Shown here in pieces: positions 53,994 to 62,828 of a DNA stretch of 64,000 bases. Each line of letters opens with the position of its first letter. Positions within the stretch are counted from its first letter, which is position 1. A program made the translations under genes and the position numbers. Source of the DNA: CAVQOB01 sp963714325 (GTDB taxonomy: Bacteria > Pseudomonadota > Alphaproteobacteria > Rhizobiales > Hyphomicrobiaceae). The stretch is taken from NCBI GenBank assembly GCA_963714325.1, contig CAVQOB010000032.1:20113-84112 (forward strand), given 5' to 3'. Under the pieces are notes generated by a model. That model saw only the letters and a list, made by a program, of their open reading frames with translations, was not told the origin of the DNA and did no database searches.

Positions 53994-54581
53994 ATGCCCA
54001 TCCCTGCCACATCGGCCCTCGCCACCCCCACCGATGCCAAGCAACGCCTCGTTGCGATCCTCAAGCAGCGCTCGGTCATCGTCGGCGAAACCTTCAAGCT
54101 CGCTTCGGGGCGCACGTCGGACTTCTATTGCAACCTGAAGCCGACGATGATGGACCCCGAAGGCGCTTTTCTTATCGGTAGTTTGCTTTCGGACGCGCTG
54201 GTGAGCGTCAAGGCCGATGCGATCGGCGGGCTCGAATTGGGTGCCGTGCCGCTGGCCACGGTCGTTGCTGCCATCAGCCACGCCAAGGGGCGGCCGCTGC
54301 CCGCTTTCTTCGTTCGCAAGCAGGCCAAGGATCACGGTACGCAGAGTCTCGTCGAAGGTCTGAAGCGGGGCGATACATTGAAAGGCCGCCGCGTCATCAT
54401 CGTCGACGATGTCATGACGACGGGTGGCTCGTCGATGAAGGCCGTCGCGGCCGTCCAGGCCGATGGCGCGGTCGTCGCCCACGTCATCGCCGTCGTCGAT
54501 CGCGAAGAGGGCGCCACAGACACGTTCGCCAAGGCGGGCTTGCCGTTCTCTTCGCTGCTGAAAGCGCGTGATCTGCGGTGA
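53994..54581 (+). CDS. pyrE: Orotate phosphoribosyltransferase
   Basis: 195 residues. ETFKLASGRTSDFYCNLKPT, LGAVPLATVVAA, FFVRKQAKDHGTQSLVEG (flexible loop with Lys) and VIIVDDVMTTGGSSMKAV (PRPP-binding) identify it. It joins orotate and PRPP to form OMP, which pyrF nearby decarboxylates. CCAGGAG precedes the ATG at 53994. The FMN reductase gene follows after 88 bases. Confidence 0.93.
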   Translation: MPIPATSALATPTDAKQRLVAILKQRSVIVGETFKLASGRTSDFYCNLKPTMMDPEGAFLIGSLLSDALVSVKADAIGGLELGAVPLATVVAAISHAKGRPLPAFFVRKQAKDHGTQSLVEGLKRGDTLKGRRVIIVDDVMTTGGSSMKAVAAVQADGAVVAHVIAVVDREEGATDTFAKAGLPFSSLLKARDLR

Positions 54582-54669
54582 GATCAGCTATGCGCGCGCG
54601 ACGCCTCGCGAGACTTCAAGTGGCAGCCGGCATCCGCTATGCTATGGCAGCTCCGTCCGGAGGTCGATA

Positions 54670-55260
54670 ATGCCCCACACCATGCGTCTGCTGTTTATCG
54701 CGGGATCCGCTCGCGAAGCGTCGTTCAATAAGCGATTAGCGAAGCTCGGCGCCGACATCGCCAACGCCAATGGTATCGCGGCCACCTTTGCCGATCTCGG
54801 CGATTATCCGATGCCGCTCTATGATGGCGATAGCGAGACCAGAGAGGGCACGCCCGAGAACGCGCGCAAGTTGCAGGCCTTGATGCAGGCGCATGACGGT
54901 ATTTTCATCGCAAGCCCTGAGTATAACGCCTCGATTACGCCGCTGCTCAAGAACACGCTCGATTGGATCAGCCGTGTGAAGGTTGAAGGCGAAGCGCCGC
55001 TGCACGTCTTCAAGTCACGCGTGTTCGCGCTGGGCTCGGCCTCGCCCGGTGGCTTCGGCGGCATGCGATCGCTGATGCACACGCGGCAAGTGTTGGAGCT
55101 TGGCCTCGGCGCGCTGGTGCTGCCCGATCAGGTGGCGGTGCCGCGGGCCAACGCGGCTTTTGACGATCATGGCCATCTCAACGACAAGGCGCAGCAGGAC
55201 ATGCTCAAGGCACTGATCCAGAAACTCGCCCGCGCGGCAAAGATCATGCACGGGGCTTGA
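54670..55260 (+). CDS. NADPH-dependent FMN reductase
   Basis: 196 residues, flavodoxin-like. LLFIAGSAREASFNKRLAKL is the FMN phosphate loop, and GIFIASPEYNASITPLLKNT with LDWIS the conserved isoalloxazine region. These proteins reduce FMN, quinones or azo/chromate compounds with NAD(P)H. GGAGG precedes the ATG at 54670. pyrF begins at its stop, so pyrE, this gene and pyrF form one gene string. Confidence 0.9.
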   Translation: MPHTMRLLFIAGSAREASFNKRLAKLGADIANANGIAATFADLGDYPMPLYDGDSETREGTPENARKLQALMQAHDGIFIASPEYNASITPLLKNTLDWISRVKVEGEAPLHVFKSRVFALGSASPGGFGGMRSLMHTRQVLELGLGALVLPDQVAVPRANAAFDDHGHLNDKAQQDMLKALIQKLARAAKIMHGA

Positions 55261-55265
55261 GCGGC

Positions 55266-55994
55266 ATGATGCTGACTGACCCGCGCGATCATCTCTTCGT
55301 CGCTCTCGATGTTGCGAATGTCGAGGCGGCGCGCCGCCTCGTGACCGAGATCGGCGATGACGCGCGCTGCTACAAGGTCGGCCTCGAACTGGTGTTCGGT
55401 GGTGGTTTGGAGTTTGCGCAGGGTTTGAAAGCGGCTGGCAAGCAGGTCTTCCTCGACATGAAGCTGCTGGATATCCCAAACACCGTTGCCAAGGCCGCCG
55501 CCAACATAGCGAGCATCGGCCTCGACTATCTGACCGTCCACGGCACCGACGCCAAGACGCTCGATGCGGCGGTCAAGGGGCGCGGGGCGTCGACATTGAA
55601 GCTGCTCGCCGTGACCGTTCTAACCTCGATCGATAAAGCGGATCTTGTCGAACAGGGGATCGCCGCCATGAACCCGGCTGAACTGGTCCTGCATCGTGTC
55701 AAGCTCGCCAAGGCCGCGGGCTTCGACGGCTGTATTGCCTCCGGTCACGAAGCGCGCGCCATCCGCGCGACTGTCGGCCCCGGCTTCCTGATTGTCACGC
55801 CGGGCATTCGCCCGGTTGGAGCCGCCGTTGGCGATCAGGCGCGCGTGACGACGCCCATGATGGCGATTGAATCGGGTGCGAGCCATCTCGTCGTTGGCCG
55901 GCCGATTACGGACGCGAAAGATCCGCGCGCTGCGGCGCGGGCCATCGTTACTGAAATCGAACACGCAACACGCAGCCCATCCAACAGGAGTTAA
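55266..55994 (+). CDS. pyrF: Orotidine 5'-phosphate decarboxylase
   Basis: 242 residues. LFVALDVANVEAARRL, GLELVFGGG, VFLDMKLLDIPNTVA (catalytic Lys-Asp-Asp cluster), LTVHG and LIVTPGIRP, SHLVVGRPI (phosphate binding) are all present. It makes UMP. The ATG at 55266 is chosen; a second ATG follows at once, and a TTG at 55257 overlaps the stop of the FMN reductase. Very short gap to the preceding gene implies co-translation. Confidence 0.94.
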   Translation: MMLTDPRDHLFVALDVANVEAARRLVTEIGDDARCYKVGLELVFGGGLEFAQGLKAAGKQVFLDMKLLDIPNTVAKAAANIASIGLDYLTVHGTDAKTLDAAVKGRGASTLKLLAVTVLTSIDKADLVEQGIAAMNPAELVLHRVKLAKAAGFDGCIASGHEARAIRATVGPGFLIVTPGIRPVGAAVGDQARVTTPMMAIESGASHLVVGRPITDAKDPRAAARAIVTEIEHATRSPSNRS

Positions 55995-56000
55995 AGTTCC

Positions 56001-56288
56001 ATGCCTAAAGGTTATGTCATCGCCCGCGCCACCGTCACCAATGCCACGCAGTGGGCCGTTTATGCTGCCGCCGCCGGCGAAGCCATCAAGAAGTACGGCG
56101 GAAAGCCGCTGGCGCGCGGTGGTCAGATGACCGTTGCCGAAGGCGAAGGCCGTGCGCGCAACGTCGTACTTGAGTTCGAGAGCTACGAGCAGGCCAAGGC
56201 TTACGCGTTCTCAACCGAATATGCAGCCGCCCGAAAATTGCGCGAAGGCGCTGGCTATCTCGACATCGTCGTCGTCGAAGGGGCGTAA
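56001..56288 (+). CDS. DUF1330 domain-containing protein
   Basis: 95 residues, one ferredoxin-like alpha/beta domain: KGYVIARATVTNATQWAVYA, then KKYGGKPLARGGQ and RNVVLEFESYEQAKAYAFST. The DUF1330 family is related to Dabb/ABM-type monooxygenase folds; function unknown. AGGAG is ten bases before the ATG. Six bases separate it from pyrF, so it ends the pyrE-pyrF string. Confidence 0.88.
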   Translation: MPKGYVIARATVTNATQWAVYAAAAGEAIKKYGGKPLARGGQMTVAEGEGRARNVVLEFESYEQAKAYAFSTEYAAARKLREGAGYLDIVVVEGA

Positions 56289-56605
56289 CAATTGCCGCAC
56301 GGCAAACCACACAACAGTGTCATCCCGGCAATAAATGCCGGGACTTTGATTTCGCTCGGCGGTATGATCGTTTTCTGGCGCGCGGTTGCCCCACCAAACC
56401 CCGCGCGCGACCATGCTGGCCGGTCGAGATCGGGAAGCACGGGCCGATCGTTTCGTCGGCCGGCATCCGACATCGCGAGTTCGGTCTCGGACTGATGGCC
56501 CATATCAGCGGGAATTGCGTCGGCCCCCAGCCAGCCCGAGGCGGACCTTGGAGCCGTCTGATGCAAATCGTTGACGAGGATTCGTCTTCCGCACGACTGT
56601 GGTGA
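56289..56605. other. Non-coding stretch with repeat-type hairpins
   Basis: About 317 bases between DUF1330 and tRNA-Thr. It starts with a strong hairpin at 56323-56343 and contains imperfect inverted arms around 56411 and 56463 (ATGCTGGCCGGT with its near complement). No credible gene is seen. It looks like a mosaic of palindromic intergenic repeats typical of these genomes. Confidence 0.5.
56323..56343 (+). terminator. Hairpin after the pyrimidine gene string
   Basis: TCCCGGCA (56323-56330) pairs perfectly with TGCCGGGA (56336-56343) around ATAAA and is followed by CTTTGATTT, a weak T-rich stretch. It could end the pyrF-DUF1330 transcript, or be a REP element. Confidence 0.5.
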
Positions 56606-56680
56606 TGGTGCCGGCAGAGAGGATTGAACTCCCGACCTTCGGTTTACAAAACCGCTGCTCTACCGCTGAGCTATGCCGGC
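56606..56680 (-). tRNA. tRNA-Thr (anticodon TGT)
   Basis: On the minus strand a 75-base cloverleaf begins GCCGGCATAGCTCAGCGGTA and ends with TGCCGGCACCA, encoding CCA. Acceptor stem GCCGGCA/TGCCGGC is perfect, D-arm GCTC/GAGC, anticodon loop TTTGTAA giving TGT, T-arm GGGAG-TTCAATC-CTCTC. Reads ACA and ACG Thr codons. The outermost anticodon-stem pair is G/A, a mismatch. Confidence 0.95.
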
Positions 56681-56806
56681 AAAAGTCACTTGCGGTGCGC
56701 TTCGACGCTGGGTCGCCCCACCGTGAGAGTTGCGTTGCGCTTTGTGCTCGATTTTGGCCTCGCCCGTCAATCACCGTTTCGTCGCGGTGCGGGCGCGCGC
56801 CCGCCC

Positions 56807-57613
56807 TTATGCCGCAATCTGACGCCGCCGTTCCGGCAACCAATGCCGTGGAATGCGGCCGACGTGTCCAAGCGCTGGATTTGCCGGCCGGGCGTCAAGG
56901 CTCGTCGGGTCAAGCCCCCAAGCGCCAGCCAGTGCAACGACGTGCGCTTCCGTCGGATAGAGCAGGATCTCGCCGCCCGTATCGCCTCGCCGTTCGCGGA
57001 CCCCGCGCAATTGAAACCGCTTCAACCCCAGAGTTCTTTCTTCCGAAGTCACTTTCCCCGCCTGCCAGACGACACCATCCTCCGTGATGGCAAAGGCGCG
57101 CACCATCTGACCATCGCGGACGCGTGCCCAGGCAAAGACATCGATCAGCGGGTAGCTGAAGAAATACTGGACGTCGGGGAATTGTTGGCCTAGGCCCAAC
57201 AACATCGGCGTCACCTTGTCGACGAAACGCGGCCCCATAGCGGCCGGCAGCGATAGTCCTGCGACAAACGTCCAACCGTCGACGGGTGGCGAGACAAAAA
57301 CATGGGATTGGCCGAGGCGGTCGTCATAGATCGTGCCGAGGCCCGATTCCCAGTTCGCCGATCGCGCATCGCGAAGGCCCAAGCATTCCAGCACACGCGC
57401 CGTATCGTCGGACCGAATGGCGAGCCACGCCATCTTGTAGCCGAACGGGTACGGCCGATCTGGGACCAGACTGAAGACCACACGGCCTGGCGATAGCCGC
57501 GGCACAATGACCAACGCCGCGACCGCGATGGTGGCGAGGACCAGAATGGAGGTGACAAAAATCACGCCGGGCTCCCATGCGCGTGTCAGCCAGACAGTAA
57601 AGTCACGGTGCAT
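56807..57613 (-). CDS. Hypothetical membrane-anchored protein
   Basis: 268 residues. One N-terminal hydrophobic segment (~16-38, FVTSILVLATIAVAALVIVP) anchors a ~230-residue domain, including YPFGYKMAWLAIRSDDTARV, LGTIYDDRLGQSHVFVSPPV, GWTFVAGLSLPAAM and VFAWARVRDGQMVRAFAITE. I do not recognise a family; the presence of DGWTFVAG and FAITEDGVVW suggests a lectin- or beta-rich fold. ATG at 57613 is chosen over a TTG at 57673. Neighbours give no functional hint. Confidence 0.75.
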   Translation of the reverse strand: MHRDFTVWLTRAWEPGVIFVTSILVLATIAVAALVIVPRLSPGRVVFSLVPDRPYPFGYKMAWLAIRSDDTARVLECLGLRDARSANWESGLGTIYDDRLGQSHVFVSPPVDGWTFVAGLSLPAAMGPRFVDKVTPMLLGLGQQFPDVQYFFSYPLIDVFAWARVRDGQMVRAFAITEDGVVWQAGKVTSEERTLGLKRFQLRGVRERRGDTGGEILLYPTEAHVVALAGAWGLDPTSLDARPANPALGHVGRIPRHWLPERRRQIAA

Positions 57614-57715
57614 CCGCGAATTACGCGACGGCAAGTCGCCGCCTGTGGACAGCGGGGGTAACTTTGGGTTCAACCAGTGTTCTTGGCAAGACCCACAGCA
57701 AGGCCCTGTGGGCGA

Positions 57716-58174
57716 TCAAGCCCGCTCTTTCGGGACGCCTATGACCGCCTCGCCGCCGGGAATATAGGCGAAACTGGCTTGGCCGATAGCGCACAACAAC
57801 CCGGCCTCACTTCGGATTTCGCTGGTGGCCGTGGCGATCCGGCCGTCGATCCCTTCCAGTCGGCCATTGGCTGTCAGAACGCCGCGATCGACGCCCTGCA
57901 GGAAACTCGTCGTCAGCGAAACCGTAACACATTTGCGCGTGTTGCCAGGTACGGAACACCAGGAGACGCAATGTCCCATCGCGGCATCAAGCAGCGTGGC
58001 ATAAACACCCCCATGAACCTTACCCATTCGGTTCATATGGTCGGCACTGACTCTCATCCGGATTTCGGCGTAGCCCTCGCGCCATACAACAGTCTCGTAA
58101 CCCAGCAAACGCCGAAACGAACCGGAATGGTCTTCAGGAGAGGCTGTCGTGCTGTGGGCGCACTTGTCGGGCAT
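57716..58174 (-). CDS. PaaI family thioesterase
   Basis: 152 residues, hotdog fold. ADHMNRMGKVHGGVYATLLD with AAMG provides the conserved His-Gly-Gly and Asp/Glu near the active site, and VTVSLTTSFLQGV the strand of the central sheet. These hydrolyse small acyl- or aryl-CoA thioesters. It is alone on the strand, 42 bases from the previous minus gene start region. Confidence 0.88.
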   Translation of the reverse strand: MPDKCAHSTTASPEDHSGSFRRLLGYETVVWREGYAEIRMRVSADHMNRMGKVHGGVYATLLDAAMGHCVSWCSVPGNTRKCVTVSLTTSFLQGVDRGVLTANGRLEGIDGRIATATSEIRSEAGLLCAIGQASFAYIPGGEAVIGVPKERA

Positions 58175-58233
58175 GGCGGCGTTGACCTATGGATGCTGTC
58201 ACTGCATCGAGCCATAGCGGAGACGATCGTCCG

Positions 58234-59679
58234 ATGAAAGTGAACGTTGCGCCTGGACCCAATATTGCGCCGTCCGTGCTGGCCCGACTTAAAGCAGTCG
58301 TTGGTCCTGAGGGTGTGATCGAGCAACCCGATGATATCGCACCCTACTGCAAGAGCTGGCGCGACGACTGGCACGGGCAGGTGCCCGTCGTGCTGCGTCC
58401 AAAAACGACGGATGAGGCGGCGGCACTGGTGGCGATCTGCGCTGAAACACGGACAGCGATCGTTCCGCAAGGCGGCAATACCGGCCTCACCGGCGCCAGC
58501 CAGCCTCACGACGACATGAGCGAGGTGATCATTTCGACGTCGCGGATGCGCCAGGTCCGTAGCATTGATCTGGAAAACGATACGATTACGGTCGAGTTCG
58601 GCGTGATCCTGAAGGACATCCAGCAGGCAGCCGATAAAGCCAACCGCTTTTTCCCGTTGAGCCTCGGTGCGGAAGGCTCCTGCCAAATTGGCGGCAATAT
58701 CTCGACCAACGCCGGTGGCGTGCAAGTTCTCCGATACGGCAATACGCGGGCGCTGGTGCTCGGGCTTGAAGTTGTGCTTCCCGACGGGCGGGTTTGGAAC
58801 GGATTGCGGGGGTTGCGCAAAGACAACACGGGGTATGACCTGAAGCAGTTGTTTATCGCTGGCGAAGGCACCCTTGGGATCATTACTGCCGCCGTTCTGC
58901 GATTGTTTCCGAAACCAACTGCAAGCGAAACCGCGTGGGTCGCGGTATCGAGCCCGGCGCAGGGCGTCGCACTGCTCTCGCATATGAAAGCGACGATGGG
59001 GGAGACGGTATCAGCTTTTGAGTTGATCAGCCGGCAAATCGTTGAATTCTTGTTGGCAGGTGTCCCAGGCCATGAAGATCCGATGCGCGAGGTTCACCCC
59101 TGGTACGTCTTGTTGGATGTGACCAGCCAGGGTGCGGCCGGCTCACTTGCCGAGCCATTCGCTGGTGCGTTGGCCGTTGCGATGGAGCAGGGGCTGGTCG
59201 ACGATGCCATCATTGCGAGTTCCGGCGCGCAGGCATTGCGATTGTGGAAGATGCGCGAGGACATGGCTGAAGCGCAAGTCAAGGCCGGTGGCAGTATCGG
59301 GCACGACGTTTCGGTACCGGTGTCGCGCATCGCCGAGTTCGTCGCGCGTGCCGATGCGGCGCTCATTGATGCCTATCCCGGCATCCGCCCAACGACATTT
59401 GGGCATGTCGGTGATGGCAACCTCCACTACAATCTGGTGCGGCCACTCAGTTGGGAACAAGCGCGCTTCAAGGGTGAGAGGACGCGGATCAATCGCATCG
59501 TACACGATGTGGTGACACAATTGGGAGGATCGATCAGTGCCGAACATGGTATCGGTCGCATGCGGCTCGACGAAAACATGCACTACAAGAGCGCGGTGGA
59601 AATCGACCTTATGCGGACGATCAAGCGCGCGCTCGACCCGCTGAACATCATAAATCCCGGCAAGATGATTCGACTATAG
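58234..59679 (+). CDS. FAD-binding 2-hydroxyacid dehydrogenase (GlcD/D2HGDH-like)
   Basis: 481 residues. The VAO/PCMH flavin domain is shown by RPKTTDEAAALVAICAETRT, IVPQGGNTGLTGASQP, and GAEGSCQIGGNISTNAGGVQ; the C-terminal FAD-oxidase domain ends GGSISAEHGIGRMRLD with SAEHG, the metal-ligand motif. This branch oxidises D-2-hydroxyglutarate, D-lactate or glycolate. The ATG at 58234 has GGAG upstream; an ATG at 58189 in frame is an alternative with a weaker site. Confidence 0.9.
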   Translation: MKVNVAPGPNIAPSVLARLKAVVGPEGVIEQPDDIAPYCKSWRDDWHGQVPVVLRPKTTDEAAALVAICAETRTAIVPQGGNTGLTGASQPHDDMSEVIISTSRMRQVRSIDLENDTITVEFGVILKDIQQAADKANRFFPLSLGAEGSCQIGGNISTNAGGVQVLRYGNTRALVLGLEVVLPDGRVWNGLRGLRKDNTGYDLKQLFIAGEGTLGIITAAVLRLFPKPTASETAWVAVSSPAQGVALLSHMKATMGETVSAFELISRQIVEFLLAGVPGHEDPMREVHPWYVLLDVTSQGAAGSLAEPFAGALAVAMEQGLVDDAIIASSGAQALRLWKMREDMAEAQVKAGGSIGHDVSVPVSRIAEFVARADAALIDAYPGIRPTTFGHVGDGNLHYNLVRPLSWEQARFKGERTRINRIVHDVVTQLGGSISAEHGIGRMRLDENMHYKSAVEIDLMRTIKRALDPLNIINPGKMIRL

Positions 59680-59680
59680 A

Positions 59681-59714
59681 AAGAAAAAATGCGCAACCGA
59701 CTGAGCGGTTGCGC
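59681..59714 (-). terminator. Rho-independent terminator of the small secreted protein
   Basis: Stem GCGCAACCG (59691-59699) pairs perfectly with CGGTTGCGC (59706-59714) across a six-base loop. On the minus strand it is followed by ATTTTTTCTTTC. It lies 28 bases after the stop at 59743. Confidence 0.9.
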
Positions 59715-59742
59715 TGGGAGTTTCAGGCCGTATGCCGCTGGC

Positions 59743-60015
59743 TCAGTACCAGCGGCGATAGCGCGGTCCGTAATAAAAACTGAAGGCCGGGCGGGGAGCA
59801 TAATAGTAGCTGTAGACGGGCTCAACCCAGCGACAGTGACGGTGGCCGCGATGCCACCAGCAGCGTCGCGAGGCCTGCTCAACCGCCGAGCTTTCCTGTG
59901 CCGCAACTTTAACGCTGCCCATGTTTGCGCCAAGCGGCGCGGCATTAGCACCAGCAACCCCGAGGCTCAGAAGGCTCACAGCAGCGGCTGCTACGATCCA
60001 TGACGTGCTTCGCAT
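59743..60015 (-). CDS. Small secreted aromatic/basic protein
   Basis: 90 residues. Signal peptide (~1-26, MRSTSWIVAAAAVSLLSLGV, cleavage near ANAAP). The mature part holds RRCWWHRGHRHCRWVEPVYS then YYYAPRPAFSFYYG and a final Tyr-rich end, a pattern of short periplasmic or surface proteins of Rhizobiales of unknown role. AAGGAG is optimally placed before the ATG at 60015. A clear terminator follows. It is followed upstream by a 177-base region before the transporter's end. Confidence 0.82.
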   Translation of the reverse strand: MRSTSWIVAAAAVSLLSLGVAGANAAPLGANMGSVKVAAQESSAVEQASRRCWWHRGHRHCRWVEPVYSYYYAPRPAFSFYYGPRYRRWY

Positions 60016-60192
60016 GCGTTTCTCCTTGTTTGAAATATGTTCAGATGATGTCCCGCGAAGATCGAGCGCTTCTAAACGCCCGGATCCGTCGCTGTGGTTT
60101 TGGCGTTTTCCACGCGCATTGAACCGTAAAAATAGTGGTCCAACCTGAACCGTCGCTGAATAGGGACGCAAGCAATTGTGGCGGTGGCTTGT

Positions 60193-61158
60193 CTAAGGGC
60201 CGTTGGCGGCACTGGGCTGAGGTTGCGCGGAGCGGCGCAATTGCGCTTCTCGGCGTGCGATATAAACGGCGGATGCAAAGATGACGAGTGCACCGACCCA
60301 AGTCCAAATGTCGATGGTCTCGCCGAAAACCATGTAGGCTGCGGCAACAGCGAACGGCAGTTTGGAAAATTCGAATGTCATCACAAGCGAGGCATCGGTT
60401 GCCGCGAAGCCGCGCACCAGTGTGACATGCCCGAGGGTGGCACACAGGCCCATGCCGAACAGCAGCGGCAAAACAGAGGCTGGCGGCCAACTCCAAACCA
60501 TCAGCGCCGGGATGAGCGACATCGGCACGAGAAGGAGATGTGTTAAGAAAACAATTTTATTGGGGTCATCACGCGCCGTCAACTGCTTCACCAGGATAGC
60601 TGAGAACGCGCCGCTGATGGTCGCACACAAGGCGAGAAGTTGGCCAAAACCGAGACCTGAGAAACTGGGACGCAGAATAATCATGGCGCCGACGAAGCCG
60701 ACGGCGAGCGCTGTCCAACGGCGACGGCGGACGACTTCACCAAGAAATAGCACTGCGGCAAGCGTGCCAAAGAGGGGAGTCAAGAAGCCAATAGCGGTCA
60801 ACTCGCCGATCGGCATCATCGACAATGCGGTGAACCACATCAGCATTGAGGCGAGCGCAACCGCGCAGCGCCAGCCGTACAACTTCAGTTGTCCCGATTG
60901 GAACAACTCGGGGCCGCGCATCAGCAGAAGTGGGGAAAAAACGATTGCGGCGAACATGTTGCGGAAAAACACAACTTGAAACGGGTGGACGCCTGCCTGG
61001 GCTGCAGCCTTGGAAAAGACTGAGAGCCCCGCCAGCAGGGCCATCGAGAGCGTGACCCAAAATGCGCCGGCCAATGGATCGTTGCGCTTTGCACCGGCAG
61101 GGGCGATCGTGTTGGACGCGGCGAGCAGCGCTTGGAACTTGTTGACGAGGGTTGGCAA
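60193..61158 (-). CDS. DMT superfamily transporter (EamA domain)
   Basis: 321 residues with ten predicted membrane helices in two EamA repeats (first: FWVTLSMALLAGLSVFSKAA; second: LLALCATISGAFSAILVKQL). Exports or imports small metabolites; substrate unknown. The start codon appears to be TTG at 61158; the next ATG would delete part of the first helix. A basic C-terminal tail follows. It is divergent from the M20 peptidase remnant. Confidence 0.87.
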   Translation of the reverse strand: MPTLVNKFQALLAASNTIAPAGAKRNDPLAGAFWVTLSMALLAGLSVFSKAAAQAGVHPFQVVFFRNMFAAIVFSPLLLMRGPELFQSGQLKLYGWRCAVALASMLMWFTALSMMPIGELTAIGFLTPLFGTLAAVLFLGEVVRRRRWTALAVGFVGAMIILRPSFSGLGFGQLLALCATISGAFSAILVKQLTARDDPNKIVFLTHLLLVPMSLIPALMVWSWPPASVLPLLFGMGLCATLGHVTLVRGFAATDASLVMTFEFSKLPFAVAAAYMVFGETIDIWTWVGALVIFASAVYIARREAQLRRSAQPQPSAANGP

Positions 61159-61383
61159 TTTGAGCTCGTTGGCGGGGTGGTGAAGCTTGGTCGCTTCATG
61201 ATGCTAGTGAGTCGTACACTCGGACGCAGCAATGCCGCTGGCAACCAGCTAAGCAGGAGCCACGGACATGGCGGCCATGCGATCTCCGCACAAAGGCCCT
61301 CACCTCGTGACGTGAAGTAGGCTTGCATCGCCGCTCTCTCCCGTGTTTCGATGAGTGCCAGGGAAGCTACGAGGGAGACCGGC

Positions 61384-62791
61384 ATGGCTGTGGCGGGCAA
61401 TGGGCGCGATGGTGCCATCACGCGGGCACGCGCCTATGTCGATGGCGGCGACTTCGAGCGCGATCTCGGGCGTCGAGTGGCCATAAGGACCGAAAGTCAG
61501 GCGCTACCGGGCAGCCTAGCCGAGATCGAGCGATACGTGACAGATGAAATGATTCCGTCATTCGAGCGACTCGGATTCGCTTGCAAGGCCTATCCAAATC
61601 CTGTCGCTGGTCAGGGGCCGGTGTTGCTCGCGAGCCGAATCGAAGACACGTCACTGCCGACCGTGCTCGGCTACGGTCACGGCGACGTCATTCGCGGGCA
61701 GGACGACCAGTGGACGAAGGGCAAGGGACCATGGGTTGTCGCGCGCGATGGCGAACGGCTCTATGGCCGCGGTACGGCTGACAATAAGTGCCAGCACACG
61801 ATCAATATTGCGGCCATGGCAGCGGTGATGGCCGAGCGCGGTGGCAAGCTCGGGTTCAATGCAAAATACATTATCGAGATGGCGGAGGAGACAGGGTCGG
61901 CGGGATTGGGTGCAGTCATTGCTGCTCGTAAGAGCGACTTCGCGGCGACCGTCCTCATTGCTTCCGATGGGCCGCGCGTGACGCCGGAGCGGCCGACAAT
62001 CGTGCTTGGCAATCGCGGAGCAATCACATTCGATCTCATTTGCGAATTGCGGGAAGGCGGGCATCACTCCGGTAACTGGGGCGGGTTAATCGCCGATCCG
62101 GCGATTATCCTGGCGCATGCCATCGCTTCGTTTGTTGGGCCGAAAGGCGGACTGCAACTCAAGGCTCGGTTGCCGCCGCCAATCGCGCCGCATATCCGCG
62201 AGTGTTTAAAGGACGTTGAAATCGACGGAGGCAGCGATGCGCCGAAAATCGACGGGTGGTGGGGCGAACCCGGACTTTCCGGCCCCGAAAAAGTATACGC
62301 CTGGAACAGTTTTGCGGTGTTGGCCATGACCGCTGGCAGTCCGGGTGCACCAGTCAACGCGATTGCGCCTTCAGCGCGCGCGCGCTGCCAGTTGCGCTAT
62401 GTGGTTGACAATGTCGACGAAGTGCTGCCGGCGCTGCGTCGCCATCTCGATCAGAACGGATTTTCATCAGTTCGCGTCGAAGAAGCCAAAGGAGTCGGCA
62501 AATTCCCTGCGACGCGAACGGATCCTGATCATCCCTGGGCGCAGTGGGCACGGCAATCGCTGGAACGGACGACGGGCAGTAGGCCGGCGATTATCCCATC
62601 GACCGGCGGTGGCGTCCCCAACGATGTGTTCCAGGATGGCCTTGGCCTGCCGACACTCTGGTTACCACACTCCTATGCGGCTGCCGCAACGCGCACCCGA
62701 CGAGCATATCCTGCTGCCGGTTGCGCGCAGCGCCATGGCGGTGATGGCCGGCCTTTATTGGGATCTCGGCGAAGGTCGCTTGCCGCAGTGA
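61384..62791 (+). pseudogene. M20 family dipeptidase, frameshifted near the C-terminus
   Basis: The frame from ATG 61384 (GAGGGAG upstream) runs as an M20 dipeptidase: VLGYGHGDVIRGQ (His, Asp), YGRGTADNKCQHTINI (bridging Asp), IIEMAEETGSAGL (Glu-Glu) and IIPSTGGGVPNDVF. After LPTLWLPHSYAA at about 62682 it leaves the family pattern; the expected end (APDEHILLPVARSAMAVMAG, then LYWDLGEG) continues one base off-frame to a stop at 62791. The segment before APDEH reads PQR where relatives have a metal-binding His. If not an assembly error, the enzyme lacks its final metal ligand and tail, so is likely inactive. An amidase remnant follows after 37 bases. Confidence 0.75.
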
Positions 62792-62828
62792 CCGTCTATT
62801 GCAATGATTTTTTCTCCGGAGCGGCCTC

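Noticed and set aside
56606..56680. tRNA-Thr as an integration site for a genomic island
   Set aside because: No integrase, no duplicated tRNA end and ordinary genes on both sides.
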